DNA of 64,000 nucleotides from Enterobacter cancerogenus (GCA_000773965.1 JRUP01000018.1:310001-374000); one strand, 5' to 3'; numbered from the stretch's first letter, positions 54,667 to 63,811 are shown. Notes: generated by a model not told the origin, from the letters alone. Numbers and translations are program-made.

Positions 54667-56625
54667 ATGCGCGCCAGCGAACGTTTGCCGTTTAAAGATG
54701 AAAGCGACCCGATTTTCAGCCTGCCGGAAGGGGCTGAAGCGGGCGAATGGGATACCTTGCTGTGGCAGGGCTGGCACAGCTTTGTCAGGGGGGAACAACC
54801 GGGCTGGATGCGGCGCAGTATTTTGCAGTCATGGCAGCGATCGCAGCAGCGCGCCATCGATCCGCACACCTTCATTTACACTTCGCCTCCTGCGGATGAG
54901 CTGAAGGCCATCCTGGCGCACAATGCCGAGCTGATTGTGGTGGCGCGGAACGTGATGGAAAACCTGCTGGCCTATAACCCGGACGGCCATATCAACCTCA
55001 CAGATGCACAGGGCGTCACGCTACATTTTTGCGGCGCAGATATGACGCCAATCGGCAGCATCCTGAGTGAAGAGGTGCTCGGCACCAACTGCACAGCTCG
55101 TTGCCTGATTGAGCAACGGCTGGTGTATGTGTTGAGCGGGGAAAACTGGAAGATCGATCTGCGTAAGCGCCACTACCAGTGCGCAGCCGCGCCGATTCGA
55201 GATGCCAGCGGCCAGCTGCTCGGCGTGCTCACACTCACCGCCACACCAGATAACTTCAATGCCCACACGCTCGGCACGGTGCAGGCCGCTGCAGAAGCGG
55301 TGGGACAACAATTAATGTTGCGCAGTTTGCTGGCGGAACAACAGTCGATCCTCGAAACCCTGAATGAGGGTGTGATCGTCTGCGATCGTCATGGACGGAT
55401 CAAAACCTTAAACCGCTATGCGCGGCAGATCTTTAGCGGCCTCGATCCCCAAGCCGGTCCGATCGATGTGTTACTGCAACCACAGGGCGGATCGCTGCTG
55501 ACCATGCCATTCTGTAATGACCGCGAGCTGCAGTTTATGCCGGATGGCGTGCAGCCCCTCTCCTGTCTGATTTCATTGATGCCGGCACCCGATGGTGGAC
55601 GTGTGCTGTCTCTGCGCGAGAACCAGCGCATCCGGGCGATTACGCGGCAGGTAATGGGCGTCAGCGCCAGTTATACCTTTGAGATGATCCGCGGCCACGC
55701 TCCGCGCGTGCAGCAAGCCATTCAGAAGGCACGCGCCAGCAGCCGCACAGATAGCACCGTGCTGTTAAGCGGTGAAAGCGGCACCGGCAAGGAGTTGTTC
55801 GCGCAGGCGATCCATAACGCCAGCCCGCGACATCAGGAACCCTTTATTGCCCTCAACTGCGGCGCCCTGCCGCGTGATCTGGTGCAAAGCGAACTGTTTG
55901 GTTATGTCGATGGCGCGTTTACCGGTTCCCGGCGCGGCGGCTCCGCGGGAAAATTCGAGCTGGCGGATGGCGGCACGCTGTTTCTGGATGAAATTGGCGA
56001 AATGCCGCTGGAGGCGCAAACCAGCCTGCTGCGCGTATTACAAGAGAGTGAAGTGGTGCGTATTGGCGCCGCGCATCCGCTTAAGGTCAATGTGCGCATC
56101 ATTGCCGCCACCCACTGTAATCTGCTGGATGCGGTGGAAAAAGGCGCCTTTCGCCGCGACCTGTATTACCGTCTTAACGTGATTTCATTAGCCATTCCGC
56201 CGTTGCGAGAACGTCAGGAAGATATTCCAGGTCTGGTGAATACGTTTATTCAGGCGCTCTGTACCCGCTTGAAACGTATCGCGCCGCAGGTGTCGTCTGA
56301 AGCCATGCACTGCTTGCAGACGTGGCACTGGCCGGGCAACGTGCGTGAACTGGAGAACCTGGTCGAACGCATGGTGAATTTGTGTGAAGGGCTGGAGATT
56401 GGCAAGCCGGATTTGCCGGAAGAGATGACGCAGCGCGTCTCGCCGCCACAATCCAGCGTTTTAACATCATTGCAGGAGAATGAGCGCCAGCATGTATTGC
56501 AGGTGGTGAGCGAGCAGAAAGGCAACCTGCGCCAGTCGGCACAGCTGCTGGGAATTTCACGTACCGCGCTGTATAACAAACTGAATATCTGGCAGGTGGA
56601 TGTCACGGCTTTGCGAGGGAAATAG
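54667..56625 (+). CDS. Sigma-54-dependent transcriptional activator (AcoR/DhaR-like)
   Basis: A 652-residue enhancer-binding protein. The N-terminal sensory region has a GAF-like domain (about 45-225; the segment EEVLGTNCTARCLIEQRLVY is typical of AcoR/DhaR) and a PAS-like domain (about 230-330). The AAA+ domain (about 345-570) has Walker A GESGTGKE (about 367), GAFTGS (about 416-421; the usual loop is GAFTGA) and Walker B GGTLFLDEIGEM. A Fis-type helix-turn-helix ends the protein (QLLGISRTALYNKL). AGGAG sets the ATG at 54667. It should activate the divergent dehydrogenase-isomerase operon. Confidence 0.93.
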   Translation: MRASERLPFKDESDPIFSLPEGAEAGEWDTLLWQGWHSFVRGEQPGWMRRSILQSWQRSQQRAIDPHTFIYTSPPADELKAILAHNAELIVVARNVMENLLAYNPDGHINLTDAQGVTLHFCGADMTPIGSILSEEVLGTNCTARCLIEQRLVYVLSGENWKIDLRKRHYQCAAAPIRDASGQLLGVLTLTATPDNFNAHTLGTVQAAAEAVGQQLMLRSLLAEQQSILETLNEGVIVCDRHGRIKTLNRYARQIFSGLDPQAGPIDVLLQPQGGSLLTMPFCNDRELQFMPDGVQPLSCLISLMPAPDGGRVLSLRENQRIRAITRQVMGVSASYTFEMIRGHAPRVQQAIQKARASSRTDSTVLLSGESGTGKELFAQAIHNASPRHQEPFIALNCGALPRDLVQSELFGYVDGAFTGSRRGGSAGKFELADGGTLFLDEIGEMPLEAQTSLLRVLQESEVVRIGAAHPLKVNVRIIAATHCNLLDAVEKGAFRRDLYYRLNVISLAIPPLRERQEDIPGLVNTFIQALCTRLKRIAPQVSSEAMHCLQTWHWPGNVRELENLVERMVNLCEGLEIGKPDLPEEMTQRVSPPQSSVLTSLQENERQHVLQVVSEQKGNLRQSAQLLGISRTALYNKLNIWQVDVTALRGK

Positions 56626-56684
56626 GGGAAAACGGCGAGAGATCTTCCCTCAACCCGCCGGCTCGCCGGCTCGCGTGCCAACAC

Positions 56685-56712
56685 TCCCTGAATCCTGAGC
56701 TGGATTCAGGGA
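56685..56712. terminator. Perfect hairpin between convergent genes
   Basis: TCCCTGAATCC and GGATTCAGGGA form an 11-bp stem with a 6-base loop, 60 bp past the activator stop. There is no T-tract. It may be a terminator or a small repetitive element. Confidence 0.4.
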
Positions 56713-56747
56713 TGACCGCAGAGTGGGCAGAGCACATTGCCTGCTCT

Positions 56748-56817
56748 CTACAATAACGCTCCACCGCAGATCACCCGTTCCTGCCCGGTTATTGCATAGG
56801 CTGCGGATGACAGCAAA
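56748..56817 (-). pseudogene. Relic of a duplicated SDR gene 3' end
   Basis: On the minus strand this stretch reads LLSSAAYAITGQERVICGGA-LL and a stop codon. The intact SDR just upstream ends VLSPAADAITGQELVICGGA-SL and a stop. The DNA is also similar over about 65 bases. It has no start codon or body, so it is what remains of a second tandem SDR copy, lying immediately downstream of the intact gene. Confidence 0.75.
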
Positions 56818-56825
56818 ACCGCTCT

Positions 56826-57503
56826 TTACAACGACGCCCCACCGCAGATCACCAGCTCCTGCCCGGTTATCGCATCAGCAGCGGGTGACAGCACAAAACC
56901 GGCCAGCGCCGCCACTTCCTCCGGCTTGATGTAGCGCCCTATAGGGGGCAGCTTCGGTGGTGAACTGGCGCGACCGGGTTGCAGCAGCATGGGCGTTTCA
57001 GTGGCACCGGGCGCGATCACATTCACGGTGATCCCCTGCGGCGCTAACTCGGCTGCCCAGCTGCGCGCCATCCCAACCATTGCCGCTTTGGTGCTGACAT
57101 ACTGGCTGCGATGAGCGGCGCCGCGTGAGGTGCGACTGCCGATCAGCAAAATACGATCGCCCTGCGTCATCTGCGGCTGCAACGCGTTCGCCATGATCTG
57201 CGCCACCTGCACATGCAGATACCACAGGCGCGCGCTCTGCTCCTCATCGAGATCGCCGAGCGGCGCTGCCGCCATCATGCCTGCGGCATGCACCAGCGCA
57301 TCCACCTTTGGCAAAGCGGCCAGCGCCTGCTTCAGCAAACTGGCATCGAACAGATCCACGCTCACCGAGGTAAAGCCCGGATGATCTTTCTTTACCAGTG
57401 TGCGACTGAACCCCGTCACCTGCCAGCCCTGCGCCAGCAGATGATCGGCAATCGCCGCGCCAATACCTGAACTGACACCCGTGATCAGCGCGTGGCGACT
57501 CAT
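56826..57503 (-). CDS. SDR-family oxidoreductase
   Basis: A 225-residue short-chain dehydrogenase: TGVSSGIGAAIADHL (about 8-22), HAAGMMAAAPL, catalytic Ser region LIGSRTSRG, YVSTKAA (Tyr and Lys, about 135-139) and PGATETPML. Its ATG overlaps the stop codon of the sialidase-like gene (ATGA), so the two are translationally coupled. It probably oxidises or reduces the sugar released or isomerised by the neighbouring gene products. Confidence 0.92.
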   Translation of the reverse strand: MSRHALITGVSSGIGAAIADHLLAQGWQVTGFSRTLVKKDHPGFTSVSVDLFDASLLKQALAALPKVDALVHAAGMMAAAPLGDLDEEQSARLWYLHVQVAQIMANALQPQMTQGDRILLIGSRTSRGAAHRSQYVSTKAAMVGMARSWAAELAPQGITVNVIAPGATETPMLLQPGRASSPPKLPPIGRYIKPEEVAALAGFVLSPAADAITGQELVICGGASL

Positions 57504-58687
57504 TTTTCGCCCCTCACCCACGCTTCGTTAACGCGGACGTACTTAATCGCCTGACGGAAATAGGTGTAGGCGATATGCAGTGCGCCGTCCTCACTCTGCT
57601 TGATGCTGGGATAGGAGAACTCACGGTTGAGTTTCTGCTGCGAATTGTTGGTCATGCAGTAGCCGTCGCCTTCATCGAGATGACGCTGCCACGGCCAGCT
57701 TTTGCCGCCGTCTGGGGAAATGGCCAGCGTCATCGGTGCGCGCGGTGCGCCCCAAAATGCGGTGCGCCCGCTATGCACCACCGGTTCAGCTGCCACCGCC
57801 ACATCGTCATCCTCATCTTCGATTTCGTCATACAGCGACAGGCGACGCTCGCTGGCATCTTTGGCGCTCATGGCGTTGAACACCAGCGCCAGATGGCCGT
57901 TGTTCAGCGTGGTCACCTGAATTGAGGAGTTGTTGTTGGGCAGTTCCGTCGCCACCGGCGCACTCCAGCTTTCGCCACCATCTATTGAACGACTTTGATA
58001 GATAAAGTCCGCCCAACGGCTGCGATACAGCGCCAGTAAGCTGCCATCCTGCAATAAAGTAATGTTCATGTGCACGCAGCCGAGGCTATCCGGCACCGCC
58101 ACATCGCGCCAGCTTTTGCCTTTATCGCTGGAGATTTTGACCGCGCTAATGTCGTCATTACCGACCCATTTTACGCCCGGCTGAGTGCGGCAATAGAACA
58201 CCGGCAACAGCCAGTTGCCATTCGGTAACACCGTAATCGGCTGGCGAATAAAGGTGCCGGGTTGATCGAGCAGCGTGTCGATGGCGCTCCAGCTGCGGCC
58301 AAAATCACGTGACTGGCGATAGCGCACAATCGCCGTGTCCTGATTACCGGACTTCTGCGCTGTCCATAACAGCCACAATACCTGGTCAGGATCGAGGAAC
58401 AGCACCGGGTTCTGCTCAGAGCGCGTCGAATCATCAGAAAGTTTCTGCGCCTCACTCCACTGGCTGCCGCCTTGTTCCAGGCGCGAGCACCACACGGAGA
58501 TATCGGCAATCCCTTCCTGCGTACCACCAAACCAGACACACAGCAGATCGCCGTTGGGCAGCGGCAGCAGATTAGCGGCATGATTCTGCGGACAGACCGA
58601 AGGCAGCATCGCCGTGAGCTGCTGCGCATCCTGCGCGTGCGGATGAAGGTTACCGTTACGTTCGACGGTAATCGTTGAATCGGTCAT
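57500..58687 (-). CDS. Cytoplasmic BNR-repeat sialidase-like protein
   Basis: A 395-residue six-bladed beta-propeller of the sialidase superfamily (BNR_2-like). At least four Asp-box motifs S-x-D-x-G-x-x-W are visible: SRDFGRSW, SSDKGKSW, SIDGGESW and SPDGGKSW. The first residues (MTDSTITVERNGNLH) are polar and contain no signal peptide, so it should stay in the cytoplasm. A segment DEIEDEDDDVAVAAEP (about 285-300) is an unusual acidic insertion. ATG at 58687 follows GGAG by 6 bases. It lies 1 bp after the symporter stop. It may process a sugar acid imported by the symporter. True sialidase activity is not established. Confidence 0.87.
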   Translation of the reverse strand: MTDSTITVERNGNLHPHAQDAQQLTAMLPSVCPQNHAANLLPLPNGDLLCVWFGGTQEGIADISVWCSRLEQGGSQWSEAQKLSDDSTRSEQNPVLFLDPDQVLWLLWTAQKSGNQDTAIVRYRQSRDFGRSWSAIDTLLDQPGTFIRQPITVLPNGNWLLPVFYCRTQPGVKWVGNDDISAVKISSDKGKSWRDVAVPDSLGCVHMNITLLQDGSLLALYRSRWADFIYQSRSIDGGESWSAPVATELPNNNSSIQVTTLNNGHLALVFNAMSAKDASERRLSLYDEIEDEDDDVAVAAEPVVHSGRTAFWGAPRAPMTLAISPDGGKSWPWQRHLDEGDGYCMTNNSQQKLNREFSYPSIKQSEDGALHIAYTYFRQAIKYVRVNEAWVRGEK

Positions 58688-58688
58688 T

Positions 58689-60110
58689 TCAGGCTCCACT
58701 GTTTTGCATTGAAGATTTTGGTGCTTTTTTGTCGTGCGTTTGTGCCGAAGGGATCAGGCGATCAATCACCATGATCACTGCTGGCGTAATCAACGCCACG
58801 TACATATTGTTGATGCCGAACGGATCGCCGAGCAGATACCAGACGGTGGTGACCACGCAGGCCCCAATCAGACCGGCATTCGCCCCTCGAGTACTTTTAT
58901 AGAACGGCAGGTAGAAGGCAATAATCGCCACCACCGAGATCGACAGACGAATCGCGCGGGTGAAGAAGGAGAGCTTCAGCACCTCGGGGACGAACAGCAC
59001 CAGGATTAACGGCAGGAAACCAATCAGCAGCGACAGCCAGCGCGTCATACGGAATTCACGTTCTGGCGTTGGGTTGCGATACGGCACATAGAAATCTTTA
59101 ACCACCAGCGAGGCAATCGCCAGCGCCACGGTACTGACGCTGACGAAAATCGATGCCACCAGCGAGGTGGTCACAATCCCGGCCAGCCATGGGCTCATAT
59201 CCTGCAGGAACACCGGTAGTGCATACAGGCTTTTGATATCCGGATGCAGGTACTTCGCCGCCACGCCAATCAACGCAATGGCAATCGCAATCGGCATGCA
59301 AAAGAAGAAGGCAACCCAGGTTGCACGCTTAGCGGATGCGGCACTTTTGGTGGAAGCGATGGCCTGAATGACAAACTGGGTGCAGAAAATCGAACCGATG
59401 GTACCAATCATCCAGGCAAAAATGGTGCTGGCCCCGATATTGCCGTCCCACGTCCAGTAGAAATGCGGCATCTCTTTGATCATCGGGCTAACGCCGCCGG
59501 TCATATGCAGTGCGACGCCGAGAATGATCAGGATACCGATATATTTCAGTCCGCTGTGCAGCAGCGTGACCCAGGCAATGCCCTTCATGCCACCGAACAT
59601 AAAGTAGAAGGTACTGACGATCGCGGTGATCACCGCCGCGGTCGTGAGATCAAGATTCAGTACGGTAGAGATCGCCGCCGCGCCGCTCACGTAGTTACCC
59701 ACATTCACCAGCAGCAGCGCGTAAATCATGATGATGGAAATGATGTTCTTGGTGGAGTTGCCGTACCGTTCGGCAATCGCACCGGAAATGGTGATTTTAC
59801 CGGTGTTATAGATGCGTTTTACCAGCAAAATGCCAAACAATGGGAAGCCTATCGCGGCGCCAATCACCGACCATGAGGCGGCAAAACCATCTTCAAACGC
59901 CGCCTGGGCGGTGCCGATGGTGGATTTCGCACCGATGTACTCTGACATCAACATCACACCCACGACAAAAGCCGGCATCACGTTGGATCCCGCCATAAAG
60001 TCGCCGCTGTTTTTACTGCGCAGACGCCAGGTCAGCCAGGTGGTGAACAGAATATACGCGATGACAATCCCGACAATAATCATCATCCCTTCTGCAGAGA
60101 ACTGTTTCAT
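58689..60110 (-). CDS. Sodium:solute symporter (SSS family)
   Basis: A 473-residue inner-membrane transporter with about 13 membrane helices in the LeuT-like SSS fold (MSEYIGAKSTIGTAQAAFEDG, GAIAERYGNSTKNI, ASTKSAASAKRATWVAFF). The family imports sugars, sialic acids, proline and similar solutes with Na+. I chose the ATG at 60110 with GAGG upstream. It is the first gene of a tightly packed operon with the sialidase-like and SDR genes, which suggests it imports their substrate. Confidence 0.92.
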   Translation of the reverse strand: MKQFSAEGMMIIVGIVIAYILFTTWLTWRLRSKNSGDFMAGSNVMPAFVVGVMLMSEYIGAKSTIGTAQAAFEDGFAASWSVIGAAIGFPLFGILLVKRIYNTGKITISGAIAERYGNSTKNIISIIMIYALLLVNVGNYVSGAAAISTVLNLDLTTAAVITAIVSTFYFMFGGMKGIAWVTLLHSGLKYIGILIILGVALHMTGGVSPMIKEMPHFYWTWDGNIGASTIFAWMIGTIGSIFCTQFVIQAIASTKSAASAKRATWVAFFFCMPIAIAIALIGVAAKYLHPDIKSLYALPVFLQDMSPWLAGIVTTSLVASIFVSVSTVALAIASLVVKDFYVPYRNPTPEREFRMTRWLSLLIGFLPLILVLFVPEVLKLSFFTRAIRLSISVVAIIAFYLPFYKSTRGANAGLIGACVVTTVWYLLGDPFGINNMYVALITPAVIMVIDRLIPSAQTHDKKAPKSSMQNSGA

Positions 60111-60232
60111 TTTAGCCTCATTGATAACGTAGGGTCGTGGCCTGCGCTGGGCTTCACGCATGCCGTTAATGAGGTTGCCAATCTTGTTATTTTAGTGTCT
60201 GTGCACAACGGCAACCCTGTTTATGCTTATTG

Positions 60233-60259
60233 ATTCATTTCACTCAAAACAGAATGAAT
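60233..60259. promoter_or_regulatory. Candidate operator upstream of the symporter operon
   Basis: ATTCATT and AATGAAT form a perfect 7-bp inverted repeat with a 13-bp spacer, about 125 bp upstream of the symporter start codon in an AT-rich region. No dedicated regulator gene is next to it except the LysR at 60365. Confidence 0.35.
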
Positions 60260-60364
60260 TCACGCACAAGCAGGGCAATTTATAGGCTAATCAGCCAATG
60301 ATTTGTTTGATCATGCTCACAAACAGTCAATGATGATTATAAATAATCAAAAATAACTTAATAG

Positions 60365-61270
60365 TTACAAGGCGGATTGCAAAAAATCCACAAAGGCACT
60401 AATGCGGGCAGGTAACTGACGCTGCGGCCGCCACACCGCAAAAATATCCCCGTCCACGCTGCTCCACGCTGGCAGTATATGCAGCAGATCACCACGCTCA
60501 ATCATGTGCTGGGCATCCCACCAGGATCGCAACAAAATGCCGTGCCCATCCATCGCTAACTGCATCGCCACTTCACCATCGTTGGTGATCAGGCTGCCCT
60601 GCACTTTTTGCGTCACCTGCTGCTGGCCATCACTCAATCGCCACAATGCGAAATCGCTTTCGTACTGGCGTAGCAAAATACAGTTGTGCTGCGCCAGCGC
60701 CGCAATACTGTCAGGCAGGCCGTGACGTTGCGCATAAATCGGGGCGCAGCATAACACGCGTGGATTGGTGCGTAGCTTGCGCGCGATGAGTCGCGCATCG
60801 GGCGGTTCGCCAATACGGATATCAATGTCGATGTGTGAATCGATGAAATTCAGTGGCTGGCTGCTGAGCTGTAGTGATAACGAGACTTCAGGATGCAGCG
60901 CCGCAAAGCGCGACACGCAAGGGGCAACATGGCGCCGTCCAAATCCAAACGAGGCGTTGATGTTCAGGCTGCCACGCAGCACTGCCGCCTGGCTGCTCAC
61001 CGACTCCTCCAGCTCCGCCAGTTGATCGAGCAAAGGGCGTGCCCCTTCCAGATAGCGCTTCCCCTCGGCGGTGAGTTCCAGCCGCCGCGTGGTGCGTTTC
61101 AGCAGTTGCACCCCCAGACGCTGTTCAAGGTGGCTGAGACGTTTGCTGACGGCGGGCAGCGATAGTCCGAGTTCACGCGCCGCAGCGGTTAAACTCTCCA
61201 GCGCGGCGACGCGCACAAAGAAGGCCAGATCATCAGTCGAAGTGCGCGATTCTCTACTTTTATTCAACAT
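60365..61270 (-). CDS. dmlR: LysR-family regulator (DmlR-like)
   Basis: A LysR-type regulator of about 301 residues from the ATG at 61270. Helix-turn-helix LTAAARELGLSLPAVSKRLS (about 27-46) and the DmlR/CrgA-type effector domain (GSLNINASFGFGRRHVAP, SSQPLNFIDSHIDIDIRIG, LPARISAFVDFL). The start is uncertain; ATG at 61309 is in frame and neither has a strong ribosome-binding site. It is divergent from the dmlA-like gene, the arrangement in E. coli, where DmlR activates dmlA on D-malate. It could also influence the symporter operon. Confidence 0.8.
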   Translation of the reverse strand: MLNKSRESRTSTDDLAFFVRVAALESLTAAARELGLSLPAVSKRLSHLEQRLGVQLLKRTTRRLELTAEGKRYLEGARPLLDQLAELEESVSSQAAVLRGSLNINASFGFGRRHVAPCVSRFAALHPEVSLSLQLSSQPLNFIDSHIDIDIRIGEPPDARLIARKLRTNPRVLCCAPIYAQRHGLPDSIAALAQHNCILLRQYESDFALWRLSDGQQQVTQKVQGSLITNDGEVAMQLAMDGHGILLRSWWDAQHMIERGDLLHILPAWSSVDGDIFAVWRPQRQLPARISAFVDFLQSAL

Positions 61271-61354
61271 TGGCTTGCCGCTCAGGCTAATTATTTCCCG
61301 GTGATGCATGGTTATACTGCGTTCAGAACATCAACAGCAACCTGCGAGAACCCT

Positions 61355-62425
61355 ATGAGCGGCAAAACCTACAAAATCGCCGTCATCCCTGGCGATGGCA
61401 TTGGCAAAGAAGTGATGCCTGAAGGCATCCGTGTAATGGATGCAGCGGCAAAGAAATTCGATATTTCCCTTGAGTGGCAATGGTTTGACTTCGCCAGCGC
61501 CGAGTACTGGCAAGAGCACGGCAAGATGTTGCCGGATGATTGGTTCGCCACCCTGAGCCAGTTTGATGCCATCTATTTTGGCGCGGTGGGCTGGCCGGAT
61601 GTGGTGCCGGATCACGTGTCTTTGTGGGGATCGCTGCTGCAGTTCCGCCGCGAATTTGATCAGTACGTCAACCTGCGTCCGGTTCGCCTGATGCCGGGCG
61701 TTAAAGCGCCGCTGGCCAATCGTCAGCCGGGCGATATCGATTTCTACGTGGTGCGTGAAAACACCGAGGGCGAGTATTCGTCGGTCGGCGGCACCATGTT
61801 CCCGGGTACCGACCGCGAAGTGGTGATTCAGGAAACTGTGATGACGCGCGTCGGCGTCGATCGCATCCTGAAGTTTGCCTATGAGTTAGCGCAGAAGCGT
61901 CCGAAAAAACACCTGACCTCTGCCACCAAATCCAACGGCATTGCTATCACCATGCCGTATTGGGACAGCCGCGTTGAAGCCATGGCACCGAGCTATCCGG
62001 AAGTGAAAGTCGATAAATATCATATCGATATTTTGACCGCGAACTTCGTGCTGCATCCGGATTGGTTTGATGTGGTAGTGGCCAGCAACCTGTTTGGCGA
62101 CATTCTGTCGGATCTCGGCCCAGCCTGTACCGGCACCATTGGTATTGCCCCTTCCGCTAACATCAACCCGGAAGGGAAATTCCCGAGCCTGTTTGAACCG
62201 GTACACGGCTCAGCGCCGGATATCGCGGGCAAAGGCGTGGCAAACCCGATTGGACAGATCTGGTGCGGTGCGATGATGCTGGAGCACCTCGGTTACGCCG
62301 AAGCGGGTGCCGCCGTGCTGGATGCGATTGAACGCACTCTGGCTGCCGGTACTAGCCTGACACGCGACCTCGGCGGCAGCGCCTCAACGGAAGAGTTGGG
62401 TGTGGCGATCGCGGCTGCGCTGTAA
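61355..62425 (+). CDS. dmlA: D-malate/tartrate dehydrogenase (decarboxylating), DmlA-like
   Basis: A 356-residue isocitrate/isopropylmalate dehydrogenase family enzyme. It begins MSGKTYKIAVIPGDGIGKEV, has the substrate segment LWGSLLQFRREFDQYVNLRP, ENTEGEYSSVGG, and the metal/cofactor signature NLFGDILSDLGPACTGTIG, and ends with HGSAPDIAGKGVANPIG and a helical C-terminus. The variant residues (LRP, FRREFDQY) point to the tartrate/D-malate dehydrogenase subfamily rather than LeuB. It oxidises D-malate to pyruvate and CO2 with NAD. Divergent from its presumed regulator. Confidence 0.92.
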   Translation: MSGKTYKIAVIPGDGIGKEVMPEGIRVMDAAAKKFDISLEWQWFDFASAEYWQEHGKMLPDDWFATLSQFDAIYFGAVGWPDVVPDHVSLWGSLLQFRREFDQYVNLRPVRLMPGVKAPLANRQPGDIDFYVVRENTEGEYSSVGGTMFPGTDREVVIQETVMTRVGVDRILKFAYELAQKRPKKHLTSATKSNGIAITMPYWDSRVEAMAPSYPEVKVDKYHIDILTANFVLHPDWFDVVVASNLFGDILSDLGPACTGTIGIAPSANINPEGKFPSLFEPVHGSAPDIAGKGVANPIGQIWCGAMMLEHLGYAEAGAAVLDAIERTLAAGTSLTRDLGGSASTEELGVAIAAAL

Positions 62426-62527
62426 AAATTAAGTGTCAATAGAGATCACAATAACCACAAAATAAGCATGGGAAATGAATTTTATTGATTTACCTTATTT
62501 TCAGGACAACGGTAAAAAGGAAATAAT

Positions 62528-63010
62528 ATGCCTATCCCGGCTTATTTGTGGTTAAAGGATGATGGTGGAGCAATTATTAAAGGCTCCGTAGATGTAACAG
62601 CAAGAGAACACAGTATTGAAGTGCAAGGATTCTCTCATGGCGTCACTTTACCGGTTGATGGTGCTACGGGTAAGATTACGGGCACTCGTACACATATGCC
62701 GGTAAGTTTTGAAAAGGAATTCGATTCATCAAGCCCCTACCTCTATAAAGCTGTCACATCAGGGCAGACATTAACTTCAGCAGAATTTAAATGGTACTGT
62801 ATTAGCGATGCAGGGCAAGAGGTCGAATACTTCAATATGCTTTTTGAAGGTGTCAAAATTGTTTCCGTCATTCCTGGCATGGCAAATATAAAAGCGAACA
62901 ACCTTCAAACTAACCATGTCGAATCCGTTGCGATGATGTATGAAAAAGTCACATGGAAATATTGTGATGGCAATGTACAGCACACTGATGCATGGAATGA
63001 ACGAAGCTGA
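62528..63010 (+). CDS. Hcp-family type VI secretion protein
   Basis: A 160-residue Hcp: MPIPAYLWLKDDGGAIIKGS, IEVQGFSHGVTLP, TGTRTHMPVSFEKEFDSSSPYLYKA and a C-terminal EKVTWKYCDGN, following the beta-barrel pattern of the T6SS tube protein. Hcp hexamers stack into the tube and carry small effectors. The gene is distinctly AT-richer than dmlA before it. No other T6SS structural gene is in the window, so this is an orphan hcp. It converges on the effector-immunity pair with an 11-bp gap. Confidence 0.9.
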   Translation: MPIPAYLWLKDDGGAIIKGSVDVTAREHSIEVQGFSHGVTLPVDGATGKITGTRTHMPVSFEKEFDSSSPYLYKAVTSGQTLTSAEFKWYCISDAGQEVEYFNMLFEGVKIVSVIPGMANIKANNLQTNHVESVAMMYEKVTWKYCDGNVQHTDAWNERS

Positions 63011-63021
63011 TCAATCCCTGA

Positions 63022-63309
63022 TCAATGACGCTTTTTGAACACCTTTATCAGATAAAGCGTGAGTGCTAAAAGGCTTGCGCTTTCAATAACAGATGAAGCA
63101 ATAATCAATTGACCGTAAAACCCCTCCGCATCACCCAAACCATATGCATAGGTAAAGTCAACAAATGCAGACTGATTTCCATCAAGAAAGCTGAAAGCTA
63201 TTGAGTGATTAATCGGAATAAGGATAAAAAAAGCAAAGAAGAAAAATAAAATTTTTTGTGGAAATCTGATACCAGAACTATGCGCTACAGGCATCTGAAA
63301 CACTCCCAT
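63022..63309 (-). CDS. Probable membrane immunity protein of the Tlde1-like effector
   Basis: A small membrane protein of 95 residues if translated from the ATG at 63309, which has GAGG 7 bases upstream; a longer frame to 63369 exists. Two hydrophobic helices are evident (about 19-40, KILFFFFAFFILIPINHSIA, and about 62-85). Its 5' end overlaps the effector gene by 32 bp in another frame, so the two are co-expressed. Effector followed by an overlapping small membrane protein is the usual effector-immunity arrangement. I do not recognise the family by sequence. Confidence 0.7.
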   Translation of the reverse strand: MGVFQMPVAHSSGIRFPQKILFFFFAFFILIPINHSIAFSFLDGNQSAFVDFTYAYGLGDAEGFYGQLIIASSVIESASLLALTLYLIKVFKKRH

Positions 63310-63811
63310 CAATGACCTCAATTGTCCCATAAGAATAGAAACGGGTGCCTGGAATGTTTTTATTCCCATAAGTGTAAGTCATCAATGCCTGACGGATTTT
63401 TAGAAAATCACTACGATATTGTAAGGTAATACAACCTTGTGATATGCTGGCAGGGCCAATTGGATGAAGACGGAAGTTGCCGCGTTTAATACCTTCAATA
63501 AACGTATAATCGTCAATGATTGCATCGTGCCGAAAAAGTCCAAACCACTCTGCATGAACAACAGGTGAACTGCCGGGCCATGACCAAAACTCTCGGCTCA
63601 TATTATATAACATACTTTTCACGCCATTCGTTGGTCGCTTGACGATGTAATACAGACCTAAGGGTAAAGGTCCATTAAATGGAATGGATGCACATGCCGG
63701 GCGATTGCGATAATGATTATTGCCTGAGAAAGCCATGAAATGGCCAATCCCCGGCAATATGAGTGGCGAGAACTGAGTACCCGTAAGAATAAACTTTCCG
63801 TTGATAGCCAT
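63278..63811 (-). CDS. Tlde1-like L,D-transpeptidase effector (DUF2778)
   Basis: A 177-residue protein. The C-terminal half has the DUF2778/L,D-transpeptidase-like active site: His116 in RLHPIGP and Cys127 in ISQGCITL (H-x10-C with SQGC). Earlier conserved parts are GPLPLGLYYIVKRP and DWFGLFR-like EWFGLFRHDAI. The Salmonella homologue Tlde1 is a T6SS effector that attacks peptidoglycan tetrapeptides in the periplasm of rival cells. AGGAGG 8 bases before the ATG at 63811 sets the start. No signal peptide, consistent with delivery by Hcp. The neighbouring hcp supports the role. Confidence 0.88.
   Translation of the reverse strand: MAINGKFILTGTQFSPLILPGIGHFMAFSGNNHYRNRPACASIPFNGPLPLGLYYIVKRPTNGVKSMLYNMSREFWSWPGSSPVVHAEWFGLFRHDAIIDDYTFIEGIKRGNFRLHPIGPASISQGCITLQYRSDFLKIRQALMTYTYGNKNIPGTRFYSYGTIEVIDGSVSDACSA

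Noticed and set aside
62528..63010. Start of a complete T6SS gene cluster
   Set aside because: No tss structural genes, VgrG or ClpV are present; the window continues into an ABC sugar permease.
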